Translations under genes and position numbers: made by a program
Notes under the pieces: generated by a model
The model's input: only the letters and a program-made list of their open reading frames with translations
The model's database searches: none
What the model was told of the DNA's origin: nothing
Source: Serpula lacrymans var. lacrymans S7.9
Taxonomy: Eukaryota > Basidiomycota > Agaricomycetes > Boletales > Serpulaceae
Length of the DNA: 64,000 bases
Direction of reading: 5' to 3'
Assembly (NCBI RefSeq): GCF_000218685.1
Contig: NW_006763296.1
Span: 858,715-922,714, forward strand
Shown here: one piece after another, positions 53,655 through 64,000 of the stretch
Layout of the letters: each line of letters starts with the position of its first letter
Position numbering within the stretch: the first letter of the stretch is position 1

Positions 53655-56403
53655 ATGCCACCGCTAGTAGAGCGCGTGGTGCATCAGAACTTCTTTAACG
53701 TTGATTCCCCACCCATCAACATAAAGCATATCCGCGAACCTGACCTATCGAAGGATCATGATCAGTTGCGATCCTTCTTGCATCTCGGAAAGAACGACGC
53801 ACAGGCATTGGGCCTCGCTGCTACCTATAATGAATCAGGCGGTCTGCATGCACTAGCCATTGCAAAGGCATCGTCAGTTTTGCTTATAGAATTCTGGGCC
53901 AGCAAATGGAGGAGGAACTCCCGTGGCGAAGTAGTCGCTCGCGATACCACAGGTCGAGAAGTTTTGCAGGAGCAGGTACTCTGCCGTCCCTGTGGCCATC
54001 TATACGCTTTCGATATTGGCCCACTTGCTCTTTCTCTGTGGCACGATCATGGCATTCGCGTTACCAACGCTGTGGATATCCAATCTGCAGGCTCTCCAAA
54101 AACTCGCCAGCCGCTCGCGTCAATAAGAATTGCTGTAGGAGATAATTACGAAATCCATAAAGATAACATCAATGAGATCTTCGACGATGTCGCGCATGAC
54201 CCTCGAAACTTTACCCCACTCGCTCTTAGAGCTTGGGTTTCGCACCACGTCTCTCAGCTGTCCTTCATGGAAGATAGGCTGGCTAAAGTGCCAGTTGTAC
54301 ATACTACGAATTTCACTGACGAAGCAAGTACTTTCTGTTCATTGCTTGATCGCGTTTACATAATAGCATGATCAGGTTCTTAGCTTCCTTGCCAAAAGTA
54401 CCCAAGATTCATTCAGACTTGACCAGATGAAGCCTACAGTACAAACGCACAAATTCAATACTACTTGGAATGACCAGAAAAACCACCTCAAAGCTACTGC
54501 AGACCGCTATCAAAACGTGATACGGAAATCCGGAAATCAAGTGAGGATACTCTAATACTGTAGTAGTGGTCGTACTAAGGAACCACCTTTAAGACTGTTC
54601 GTGTTACAGTAGAAGACCCGTCTACTGCCGGAAAATATAAACTCCAAGGTACTGTCGCAAACGCAATGGGCAGCGGTGCAAATCTCGCTCTGTCAGGCAA
54701 TCTGGGCGGGAAAATGATTGGTACAATCACAACTATCGGCCGTGACGGTCCAACCGCAGCAGATTCGGCCAGAACCATAGCCATTCTCCAGTTCTTGCAG
54801 GGCAAGAAGAAGATCAAGCAGGAGAACCCTTGGATCGAAAGGATTTGGCTCATGTCGGACGAATTTAAGTGGCCCGAAGTATGGTCTGCTGAACCTCAAA
54901 TTTCTTCTCGTTTTAACCCGAAAAGTGCATCAAGGCCATTAAATTCATCCCAAACATCTGCCGTAGAACATATGTTATCACAAACGAACGACACTAGAAT
55001 TACTCTGATTCAGGGCCCGCCTGGAACTGGCAAGACTACAGTCATTGCAAGTTTTGTCCAGGCTGCACTGCGGAGGGGACAAAACGGCATTTGGTTAGTG
55101 GCTCAATCCAACGTCGCGGTGAAAAACATCGCAGAGAAGCTTGCCGATTTTGGCATCCTCGATTGGAAGCTCTTTGTATCTAATGATTTTATTGAGTTCT
55201 GGTTCGCTATTACTTCTAAATATGTTGGTCACCGCTGATTTAAAGATTGTGATAGGCACGAACATCTGTATACCGACATCAGGTCTAATGTCATTCTTGG
55301 CGACGAGTTATTAGATCCTGGAATAGTGAAAGATCTAACTAATTGTCGTGTTATTCTGTGCACCCTCAGCATGTTGTCAAAACGTGCTTTAAGGGACCGC
55401 GGTATTACCCGAGTAGTCCCGCTCAGTACCTTAGTAGTTGATGAAGCATCACAGATAGAACTTGGTGGTTATATTCCTGTTTTTAATTTGTTTACTTCTA
55501 TCCGCAAAGTCTGCTTCATTGGAGACGACAAACAATGTAAGCTTAAAGCTTGTCAATTTTTTAAAAAAATATCTGACTAGCTGCTAGTACCTCCGTACGG
55601 TCAAGAGGATATCCAAGACTTGAAAAGCGTATTCGAGGTTGAACACTTACACAGCGACACAATCTTTCTTGATACACAGTGTTTGTATAACCTCGTTTGT
55701 CATTTTGACGTTGCTGACAATACATTGTAGACCGCATGCCGCCTCAGGTCGGCGACTTCATATCACAAGCTATCTATGATGGCAAGTTACAATCTAACGA
55801 GTTTCACCAAGTCACGACAGATAGCATGGCATGCTACTTCGTGGATGTAAGTCTGGGTCAAGAAGAATCTTTTGGAACGAGTTGGAAGGTAAATGGCTAT
55901 ACAATGTCTAGCCAACCGTCTATTCTAACGATCATCGTAGAACGCCGAAGAGTGCAAGGCGGTATTGCAGATTGCAACAATCCTGGAGGCACAGCAAAAG
56001 AGTTATCGCATCATCACTCCGTATGATGCCCAGCGCACTACAATTGAAGATGATATGAAGGCAGCCGATCTGTCTTGGAATGATAAGTGTTTTAATGTAG
56101 ACTCTTTCCAAGGTGAACCCTACCATAAATGCTAATGTCGTACACTAACGAACGAAATGCACTTTAATAGGAAATGAAGACAACTACATCGTGATTTCAC
56201 TTGTTCGCTCCAAGGACTTAGGTTTCCTGAGAGACCTCCGACGTACCAATGTCATGCTTACCAGATGCAAACGAGGCATGTATATTGTCACCAGCAGAGC
56301 ATTCATGGAGAAGGCTGGCAAGGACTCCCTGGTGGGTTCATTGCTAGACTATTATGACTATGAAGCCTGGGTGGATCTGAAAGACCTGGAGAAGGTGATC
56401 TGA
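53655..56403 (+). CDS. Superfamily 1 (UPF1/DNA2-like) helicase, tandem copy 2
   Basis: Same layout as the gene at 50646-53367 and only 287 bp downstream of it. The start MPPLVERVVHQNFFNVDSPP is the first ATG of the frame. N-terminal domain landmarks are HALAIAKASSVLLIEFWASK, GREVLQEQVLCRPCGHLYAF, DIGPLALSLWHDHGIRVTNA. Helicase motifs: GPPGTGKTTVIASFV (I), VAQSNVAVKNIAEKLADF (Ia), TLVVDEASQIELGGYIP (II), FIGDDKQLPPYGQED (III), YRMPPQVGDFIS (IV), FNVDSFQGNEDNYIVISLVR (V), RRTNVMLTRCKRGMYIV (VI). The exon join near 54300-54390 is ambiguous; all other boundaries fit. Divergence from copy 1 is considerable, so the duplication is old. Function unknown beyond NTP-driven nucleic acid unwinding. Confidence 0.86.
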
Positions 56404-56565
56404 ACACATCGTTGTAGTGGCTCGGCTACAAACAGAAAGCATGTATATCATTCTAGATGCCAAAGCATCAACTAGCCAAAATTTGGCAATAATTTTTTTT
56501 CTTTTTTTTAAAAAAATATCTTTTCTGAAAGTACTGAGAGGTGATAATAATTCAAATCAAGGAAT

Positions 56566-59061
56566 TTACAAGAGAGCAGTGCTAAAAGGATGCTCTAGGG
56601 CAACGGAACATACAGTTCTCATATCACGCAATGAATCAATAATTACTTTCTTAAACCCAGCAGTCGATGTGACAGGGCTCGAGTACTTCGACTCTACGCA
56701 AAACTTGACCATACCCGGCCCTATTAGATCTAGAGAAGAGAGCTGTCAGCGCGTCCAGTGCATGTAGTATGGTCATTACTCACAGTTGATACCGTAACCG
56801 TCCTCATATGGCGCACCGAACCTACAACACCGATTATCAGTAGCCAGCCAAGGATTAGATAGCGGTCTTACCCAGTACCACGGAACTGATGCCCGGCACT
56901 CAAACCACTAGTGCTCAATTTCCAAGTCTGGCTTCGTTGAAAGAGTTCGTCATCAAATAACTCGCATTTTTCGCCTTTAGTTTGGTCCAACACCAGATGC
57001 AAGCCAAGGAGATGCCTGTCTATACCACGACCCGTCGCCGCCTCACGAGTGAGAGCCGTGTGTGTTTGAACGGCACGACGAAGCAGGGCTTGACGCATAG
57101 TCGACTGCGCATTTATGAGACATAACAGTGAATAAGTTAGTAGTAGATAAATCGACAGTTGTCGGCTTAGGACGTACAGAGGAAGAAGTGTCCGCCATCG
57201 CTAACACAAAGTTGCGACTGTCGCTGCTAAGTGTTCTGATTGTCTCGGTGCGTCCATGTTGAAAAATGCGAGTCAAAACAGTCTCATATGTGGCGGTGAA
57301 CTCGCCACGAGACTTATACCACGCAAGCTGGAGCACCATCTGCACGTAAGCGTCCGGAGAGAGCTGTGCTAGAAAGCGAGCCATTGGAATTAACGGATAA
57401 TTAACATTAATAAAAGTAATCACTCACCAACGTCTTTGATCCAATCGGCACCATAGTCGGTGAACCAGAACGCACTGTCATCTGAGTTATCAATGAGAAG
57501 CTTAGCTCGGTTTTCCGCGCGGAGACATTCGTCCTTGATTTTCTGGTCAACAACCCATTCCAGTCGTTCCCAGCCACCAGACTGGCGAATTGGTGTACTT
57601 GACGTTGGATCTGTCCGTGAAAACATAGCTTCGTCGATTCCCTCGACGACAGCATACTCAGCTACGATGCTTGGAACTAGCGCATCACATGGAGAGTGCT
57701 CTCCCATCGCTCCTGCACGAGAATTTCTCTCTACGATAAGCGTAAAAGCTTTATCGAACCACCTGTTGTGAGCATTCTGAGACGACCGTATGTTATGCAG
57801 ATGTGAGTCCATCTCTGCTTGCGAGTTTAAGGCAGCCGGTGTCGATGGATCGGAGTTATGCGTGTAGTGGTCCAAGCTAAGGACCATTATTGACTGCTGA
57901 ATAGTCGCAAGAGTCCTGGCGTTTGTCGATGAGAGCGAAACAAGGCGTTGATAGTTCTGGATAGGGATGGATGATAAGTGATAGATAGCCTTACTTGAGA
58001 GACACTGCACTCACTGCTGCCCATGTATCTCTCTCGTCTGCAGTAAGTACACCAACGGGCACAGCTACATCTCCTCGCTCGATGCGATTAGAGACATCAT
58101 TTACCACTTCTCGAAGACGTTGCTCTATTACATCGACTGGTATTTGACGATTGTGGCTATCGTAAACTTCAACAGCATAACAGAAATCGTGAACCATTAT
58201 CACGATTTTCCGAGCATTGGGCTCATACGGCTGAGGTACTTCGGAGAGGGCATCACAGTGAACCTGAGGAATGCGGCTAATGTTGAACATCTTGGCTGTA
58301 CTTTCGCGAAGCCATATTCCTGGAAGACGTTTGTCTCATTAGGAACGATACGGTAAGAATTAACCGCATTATCGGACCTGTACGAGTGGTATCTGGGTAA
58401 AGTTCTTGGCTTGATGTCGATGCGTTCAGATTTGGGAACAACCGCAAGACTGTGTTTTACTTACGTAGTCAAACGGTCTTTGAAGTCCAAGACTCTATGC
58501 AAAAGCCAAGCTGCGCGCCTTACCTGCCATGGTGAGACGCCTACCCAAGTGTGTAGATGCTGTTCGCGAAGAACGTTTTTGGGCACAAGATCATCATTTA
58601 TGAACGTCAGCCACCAATTTGAATTGATAAGCAGCGGAGCTCTCCATTCTAGATAGGTTTTCTTCATCCAAAAATTGTCATCTAACCAATTGAATGGCGA
58701 AGTCCTGTCAAGTGCTTTCCGTTAAGATGGACTTTAGGTTAGTCAGACCCCTTAAGTGAACAGATAAACGAAACCGACCCAGTAGGCGTCTTTGACACGT
58801 CCTCCCAATGCCCTCTTCGAATTCTGCGGCCCATTCGAGTCTCTTTTTGTAGCTTAATTCGAAGGGAAGGCCTCCACGAGCTTCATCTTCTTTGAGCAAG
58901 GGTTGTAACGACTTCAGATATCTATCCAGTGTTTTCCGCAGATCCGGAACAGGTAGACGTGGAAGTCGAGGGCTAGACGGCTTGGACGATGCCATGGAGT
59001 TTCGTCGCACCTGAGAGAAAGGACGACCGGCAATGTTTGACAATTTTCTGGCGTTTAGCAT
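56566..59061 (-). CDS. CAT2: Carnitine O-acetyltransferase
   Basis: Transfers acetyl groups between CoA and carnitine, linking peroxisomal and mitochondrial acetyl pools. The first ATG (59061) gives MLNARKLSNIAGRPFSQVRR, a basic, hydroxylated mitochondrial presequence; a second in-frame ATG 22 codons later (MASSKPSSPRLPRLPVPDLR) would omit it. Family blocks: PWQVRRAAWLLHRVLDFKD, QVHCDALSEVPQPYEP, the catalytic His in AGAMGEHSPCDALVPS, FTDYGADWIKDV, VQMVLQLAWYKSRGEFTATYE, RGIDRHLLGLHLVLDQ, FGAPYEDGYGINY. The last exon ends SVALEHPFSTALL-stop at 56566. No canonical PTS1 tripeptide is present at the C-terminus, unlike yeast Cat2, so peroxisomal targeting is not supported. It is head-to-head with RMI1, 231 bp apart. 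Confidence 0.92.
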
Positions 59062-59292
59062 GATATAAATGCCATTTAGACCTGCAACGATGGAAAAACT
59101 CGGAGACTGGAGGGGATGCGGGTTTTCGGATGGCCGAGACTAGAAAATACAATGGTCACATGACTTGCTATATCGCGACGTCGAAATTGCAGTCAACATG
59201 CTTTATGTTCTCGCTTTGTTCCATGTTATCATCACATATTTATTGAACGTCCTTGTTTCATCCTCTATCTCACATCTCAGCGCAGGCCAACT

Positions 59293-60849
59293 ATGCCCCC
59301 ACTTCCAGTTATCCAATGGCTCAAACAGCACTACCCCAGGCCATCTGTCGATCCTGTAAGTTCGATTTAATCTACTAACGCGTCTTACCACAATAAACCG
59401 TGAATTATCAATAGGAATGGCTTGACGCGTGTTGTGGCTGGATATCTGACGAAAAGAACCTCAGTCATGCCACCAATTTCGACGAGTACATCAAGGAGGT
59501 CGAGACCCAGCTCCTTCGCTCCAGCCTCACAGATTCCATGGTTGCGGGGACAGGACTCCCTCCTAATACATCAGAAATGGCTAACGGGAAGATATCTGGG
59601 AAGCCCGTCCTCGTTGAGCTCACTAGTATAACAGAGATAGCCCACAGCGCGTTCAGCTTGCAGAATACGCGACAGACTATGATCGATAGAGCTGATTTGG
59701 CTGGGCTCGCGGAAGAGGACGAGGACGAAGAAGGTCGCGCTATAAAATATCCTAGAGGGATGCTCCACCTGACACTGAGCGACGGAGTCACAAAAGTCAA
59801 GGCAATCGAATATCGCTCTCTCGCTGATTTGGAGTTAGGAGTGACGCCGTTGGGTTATAAGGTACAGTGCTTAATTTGTTATGCAAGTCAGAAATAATTT
59901 CCTGACGCTTAATTCAACATCATCAACAAGTAGATGTTACTACGGGATGTCTCGGTTCGTGGAGGCATCGTATTCCTTGAACCCAGGACTGTGACTTTGT
60001 TGGGACACTATACAGAAGATCTTGAAGAACACCGAGACGAAGACTTCCTCCGCAGCCTTCACAGTCGTCTAGGGTAAGTTCCACCTCAGCTCCAGGGAAG
60101 CATTTTCTCGGGCATGATACTCGTATTATTCAAGGCAGCCAGAACCTCCCCCAGAACCGCAGAATGACATTCGCATGCAACCTCCCGCAGCTCCTCCAGT
60201 CGTCGCAGCACGAGCTGCTGTCGCTCAGACCGGCCCAATAAGGTCACCGCTCCGCGAACTCTCTGATCCCCCCGAACCTCCTGTGGCAGGTTCCTCTCGC
60301 ACATATCACGACGATGAAGATCAGCCGCGTCGGCGAAAGATCCCTAATAGGCCAGCAGAGTCGGACCTTCCGTTGACATCGGCGTCCACAAGTTCCTCCA
60401 CCCTTGTCCAGTCCTCCTACTTCTCCCGTGCCACCCCCTCTTCCACATCTTCTCGCGCACAGTCAAGTACTTCCGCAATTCTTCAAAGAGAGCGTATATT
60501 TTCCCCAGTACGCTTGGAACCTATAGTCGTCGACAGTGACGAAGACGAACCGATTATAATGCCATCCATATCACGCATTGAGCCGCCCTCCGATCTGTCT
60601 GATGCAAGCCCCGACTATTTTGGTGAAATGGATGAGGCATTGCTAGAACAGGCGGACATATTGGAACGAGAAGCACTAAATACACAAACTTCGTCAAGGA
60701 CCAGGCACAGTCCCGATGTTATCGTTATCGAAGACGATGAAGAGGACGACAAAGAGAATGTTCCCGTGCGTACACGACACGTGCGCAGACGGACAGCACG
60801 CTCTCCGGTAGCTATTGACAACGACGATGTCATCGACATCTCAGAATGA
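59293..60849 (+). CDS. RMI1: RecQ-mediated genome instability protein 1 (Rmi1)
   Basis: Subunit of the Sgs1/BLM-Top3-Rmi1 dissolvasome in the nucleus. It starts MPPLPVIQWLKQHYPRPSVD and splices to EWLDACCGWISDEKNLSH. The OB-fold core is clear: PVLVELTSITEIAHSAFSLQ, GMLHLTLSDGVTKVKAIEYR, LELGVTPLGYKMLLRDVSVR and GGIVFLEPRTVTLLGHYTED. From about residue 210 the protein is a long disordered Pro/Ser tail with two acidic SIM-like clusters (PIVVDSDEDEPII, DVIVIEDDEEDDKEN) and ends VIDISE. About 470 residues, longer than yeast Rmi1 but normal for filamentous fungi. SUMO-interacting function of the acidic clusters is inference from sequence pattern. Confidence 0.9.
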
Positions 60850-61025
60850 TACTTCACAAAGGACCACAAACAAGATACTCAGGCTTAAATATATTATATT
60901 CAGTTTTAATTTCAGGCGAATGATGGAGCGCGGGATATTGAAGGGTTTATAAACGAACAATACTCTTAATATTCTTGCCCAATGGTAATTGCGCTCTATT
61001 TACAGCAATGACTTGCGAGAAATAA

Positions 61026-62113
61026 TCAACCGAGGACAGCAATCTTGGCCTTTTTCTTCTTTTTAGTATTCGAGAAAGACCGCCAACTGTCAACACGCTG
61101 GTCTCTTGTCTCTGAAAGGAGGTGATATGTAAGCGGTAATAGAAAATCCTGTTTACAACAGCAAACTACCTTCCCAAGTCTTGTCTTCCTCGGCTTTGCG
61201 TTTCCTAGCAGCAACCTCCTCCTCTTTCTTCCTGGCCTCAAGTCCTTCGTTTGCTAAGTTCATCTTTACTGCCCTATTTGCAGATTGTAGCAGTAATAAT
61301 ATAAGTTACGTTCATATCAAGCGATTTTAACCACCTACTTTCGCCTTCTTACTTCCTCCTCTATCAGAAGGTCCTTTGACTGGGCACGAAACTGTTCCTT
61401 AAACGGAGGCGAGAGCGACTTGAGTTTTGGGTCGTTATCGAGTAGTGTTGTGGGGAGATTGTGCTGTTTCAAGACAAGTGTGCGGGCCTGTTGGATGATG
61501 GCATCAAGTTCCTCACGTTTACCTTTCTCTCCAAGCTCGGATTCAGCCTACGGAAATGGTAGTTATCAACACATTGGTTTTCTCAACATTCCACAAAGAT
61601 CGTATGGAGAGGGGATGGGGTAATCAAAACGAGTGATAATTACCTTCTTAAGAATGTCAAAAGCATCTGGAGCGCGAGCATGGGGGGTCTTGTCAGGATG
61701 GATGACTGTAATTCAGACAACGTACACATGTAGAAGAACGATCATTGTATGTCAAACAAATAGCCATCTGTAAGCGTCTGTGTGCGGGCGAAGGCAGGTG
61801 AGGTGGAGGGACGCCGCTCACAGAGAGAGAGCTGTCGATACTTCCGCTTGATTTCTTCGGTGGTTGCGGATTCGTCTATATCTAGGATATCGTAAGGACT
61901 ACAGCAGGACGGTGGCACTATCAATAAAGGAGAGATGGCAACAACATGATAGGAAAATGAAGCGCACTTTAGTTTGAAGGCTTTGAGGATGCGTTCGACT
62001 TCGAGCTCGCGCTGGAAGGCAGACGCTTCACGGCTGAGGAGTTTCTCGAGGTCGGCATCTGTTATGGGGATTTCCTTGGTAGAGCTGGAAGATGCTTTTT
62101 GGTCTGGAGACAT
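61026..62113 (-). CDS. DNAJC8: DNAJC8/Spf31-like J-domain splicing-associated protein
   Basis: Starts MSPDQKASSSSTKEIPITDA at 62113 and ends KKKKKAKIAVLG at 61026, with five to six exons. An N-terminal helix (DLEKLLSREASAFQRELEVE, ILKAFKLK) is followed by a J domain: SPYDILDIDESATTEEIKRK, YRQLSLCIHPDKTPHARAPD with the HPD motif. The C-terminal helical region (LIEEEVRRRKAVKMNLANEG, RKKEEEVAARKRKAEEDKTW) and the lysine-rich end RDQRVDSWRSF-NTKKKKK are diagnostic of DNAJC8/Spf31. Members associate with the spliceosome in the nucleus. It is head-to-head with COX11; start codons are 150 bp apart. Confidence 0.9.
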
Positions 62114-62263
62114 GGGTTGAGAGTAAAGGACAAGGAGCGCTGGAGAGACGTGAGCGTAACCGAACCTGGATATCCTGCACTCTTGTCCCGATTCAGAGCT
62201 CCCACGCGCCACCCACCGAATGCAAAGTGGCAACAGCGTCAGTCGGCAACTGGGTAAACTTGA

Positions 62264-63402
62264 ATGTCTTTCAGACTCCTTACACCATCATGCAGAGTTT
62301 TTCTTTCTGCCCAACGTCAGACATCAGTAAGTCATACACCTGAGAGAGCTAGAGTCTAACAAACATTTAATTGTCAGATTATTTTTCCTAGGGCGCACAA
62401 TTTATTTCAGTGTCGCGCAACTCTGCATACTTTGCCTCGTAAGGATACTTGGCTGAACTCTAGGACAACTCTATGGCGGCATATGGCTACTCAGACGACT
62501 GGTAATACTTCACGGTCTTCGCCAGCATCGCGCATTGTGTCGCGAAAAGAGGTCTACGCTGCCAGAAACCGGACGCTGCTCATGTATACTTCTGCAGTTG
62601 TACGTCCCCCCATATTCACCGGATTCAATTCATTGATTTAGGCTCCATTTCAGATTGTATTGGCGGTTGGAGTGACATACGCTGCAGTTCCTTTGTACCG
62701 TATGTTTTGTGCTGCCACTGGTTTCGCGGGTACGCCGAAAGTAGGGACGGGGCGCTTCGAGGCAGATCGCCTGGTACCAATTGAAGATGCAAAACGTATC
62801 AAGGTCCATTTCAATGCGGACAGAGCTGAGGCACTGCCGTGGAATTTCGTGCCGCAACAAAAGTTTGTTACCGTGCTGCCTGGAGAGACAAGTCTTGCAT
62901 TCTACAAAGCCAAGAACAACTCAAAGAAAGACATTATTGGAATTGCGACCTATAACGTTACTCCTGATCGAGTGAGCTTCCATCGTCACATGGACACTCG
63001 CTTCGTTATGACATGAATGGCTTTAGGTCGCTCCTTATTTCTCCAAAGTGGAATGTTTTTGCTTCGAGGAACAGAAACTATTGGCAGGAGAGGAGGTTGA
63101 CATGCCGTTGTTGTTCTTCATTGACAAGGACATCATGGATGACCCTTCGTGTAGAGGAATAGACGACGTCGTGCTTTCCTACACTTTCTTTAGGTATACT
63201 CCTGTGCTTCTTCTCATGCTGTGTACCCTGCTGATGTTTGGTTCTTTTCTACAGAGCCCGACGGAACTCACAAGGCCATCTAGAACCGGATGCAGATGAG
63301 GACGTTGTGCAGAAATCCCTAGGGTTTGGCGATTATGAGCTGGGGCCCAGGGCAGAAATTCGCAATGCATCGTCGTCTGCTGCAACTGAGACAAGCTCTT
63401 GA
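62264..63402 (+). CDS. COX11: Cytochrome c oxidase copper chaperone Cox11
   Basis: Inner-membrane protein that delivers copper to the CuB site of Cox1. The first exon (62264-62326) encodes MSFRLLTPSCRVFLSAQRQT, a mitochondrial presequence; it joins in phase to the exon at 62411. One transmembrane helix follows (LLMYTSAVIVLAVGVTYAAV, preceding PLYRMFCAATGFAG). The intermembrane domain has DALPWNF-type VHFNADRAEALPWNFVPQQK, PGETSLAFYKAKN, the copper-binding Cys pair in YFSKVECFCFEEQKL, and MPLLFFIDKDIMDDPSCRGI with VVLSYTFF. It ends with an acidic Ser-rich tail at 63402, longer than in yeast. All intron phases fit. Confidence 0.94.
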
Positions 63403-64000
63403 GGCATTGGTATGCTCTATCTGGCGGGGGAAGGGACAGGATGACCGACAACTCTAATGGTTGATATTGAACCTTACGATACTCAACATCCGCACCTGCA
63501 GGCGTGGCCTGACGTTTTAATTTGGAAGATGTGGAAAAGAGCGGTGGTAGCGATGGTAGCACAATGGTACAAATCTGGAACGACCTTGGCTTTAATGGTA
63601 TCCCCATTTTCAGTCTGGTTACGCCGCAAGGCACCTCACTCGATTACTTATCTTTTTGAATTTTGATCGACAATCTGGGCGTCAAGATGATGATGAGACT
63701 GTTGTCTCAGCTATTAACTGTCGAAGTAGTATGCTTGTAGTGAGCAGTTGCAGTGAAGGACTGAGTGCAAATGGTAGCGATGCTGATGAAAAAAAGGCAG
63801 GTTGTATGAGTGAGAAAAAGACGCTGTGCAGGCGTATATGGGTTATATGTCCAGCGGGTATTTGTATCCGCTCTGTTGCATCCACGTGAACATCCTTGCC
63901 TTATAACATTTATCAATCAAAAAGTGGTGTCTACAGCACCAGAAAGGCTGCTCCTCTGTGCGCATGGCTACTAGGTCATCCACAAGTCCCCAGTGGGACA
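63403..64000. other. Intergenic to window end, no gene recognised
   Basis: Short frames on both strands show no motif. It contains the 3' flank of COX11; a gene may begin beyond the window. Confidence 0.4.

Noticed and set aside
1..64000. CRISPR arrays, bacterial operons, ribosome binding sites
   Set aside because: The sequence is nuclear fungal DNA with spliceosomal introns; no regularly spaced short repeats of CRISPR type were seen.

Overview
The window is nuclear DNA of a filamentous basidiomycete, most likely an Agaricomycete (mushroom or wood-decay type). The genes are split by many short GT-AG introns of about 45-75 bp. The window carries a STE3-type pheromone receptor, a fungal NACHT-ankyrin NLR, a Crinkler-kinase protein, a fungal ATG17 and a typical set of eukaryotic mitochondrial and nucleolar proteins. 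Species cannot be named from the sequence. One assembly gap of unknown bases lies at 8907-9661. Most gene models were assembled by hand from exon reading frames. For the PBP2-like, STE3, Crinkler-kinase, NLR and Hva1-TUDOR models the exon lengths were summed and the reading phase closes to the stop codon.

Layout. 1-6400: a PBP2-like protein, an intact STE3 pheromone receptor with a decayed receptor-like remnant upstream, and a small SVIP-like p97-binding protein. 6400-10570: gene-poor low-complexity DNA with a gap and the 3' end of an unknown gene. 10574-12992: a Crinkler-N-domain plus protein kinase fusion. 12998-23250: a transposon island. It holds three full-length copies (about 1.81-1.82 kb each) of one TG...CA-ended element. 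One copy is nested inside another with a clean 4-bp target duplication, and the outer copy is also cut by an unrelated 0.85-kb insertion. A degenerate tRNA-like gene, two unrecognised TE-type coding regions and a MITE lie in the same island. 23256-28196: a FAXC/metaxin-type GST, ATG17 and a LysM protein. 28490-37544: an aldo/keto reductase segmental duplication, one copy dead and one alive, that brackets a 1307-residue NACHT-ankyrin NLR with nearly identical ankyrin repeats. 38217-50000: housekeeping genes (cytochrome b5-acyl-CoA dehydrogenase, MIM1, Hva1-TUDOR, BTB, SGD1/NOM1, EFM4, PAM18). 50646-56403: a tandem pair of divergent SF1 helicases sharing an unrecognised N-terminal domain. 56566-63402: carnitine acetyltransferase, RMI1, DNAJC8 and COX11.

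How it fits together. The right half is dense, with head-to-head pairs sharing short promoters (ATG17/LysM, MIM1/Hva1, CAT2/RMI1, DNAJC8/COX11). Mitochondrial biogenesis is over-represented (MIM1, PAM18, COX11, CAT2). The left half and centre hold the fast-evolving loci: mate recognition, the NLR, the Crinkler-kinase and nested transposons. The best candidates for something new are the LTR-like element that keeps its own 180-codon frame, the recently amplified NLR array between duplicated flanks, the Crinkler-kinase and the paired helicases.
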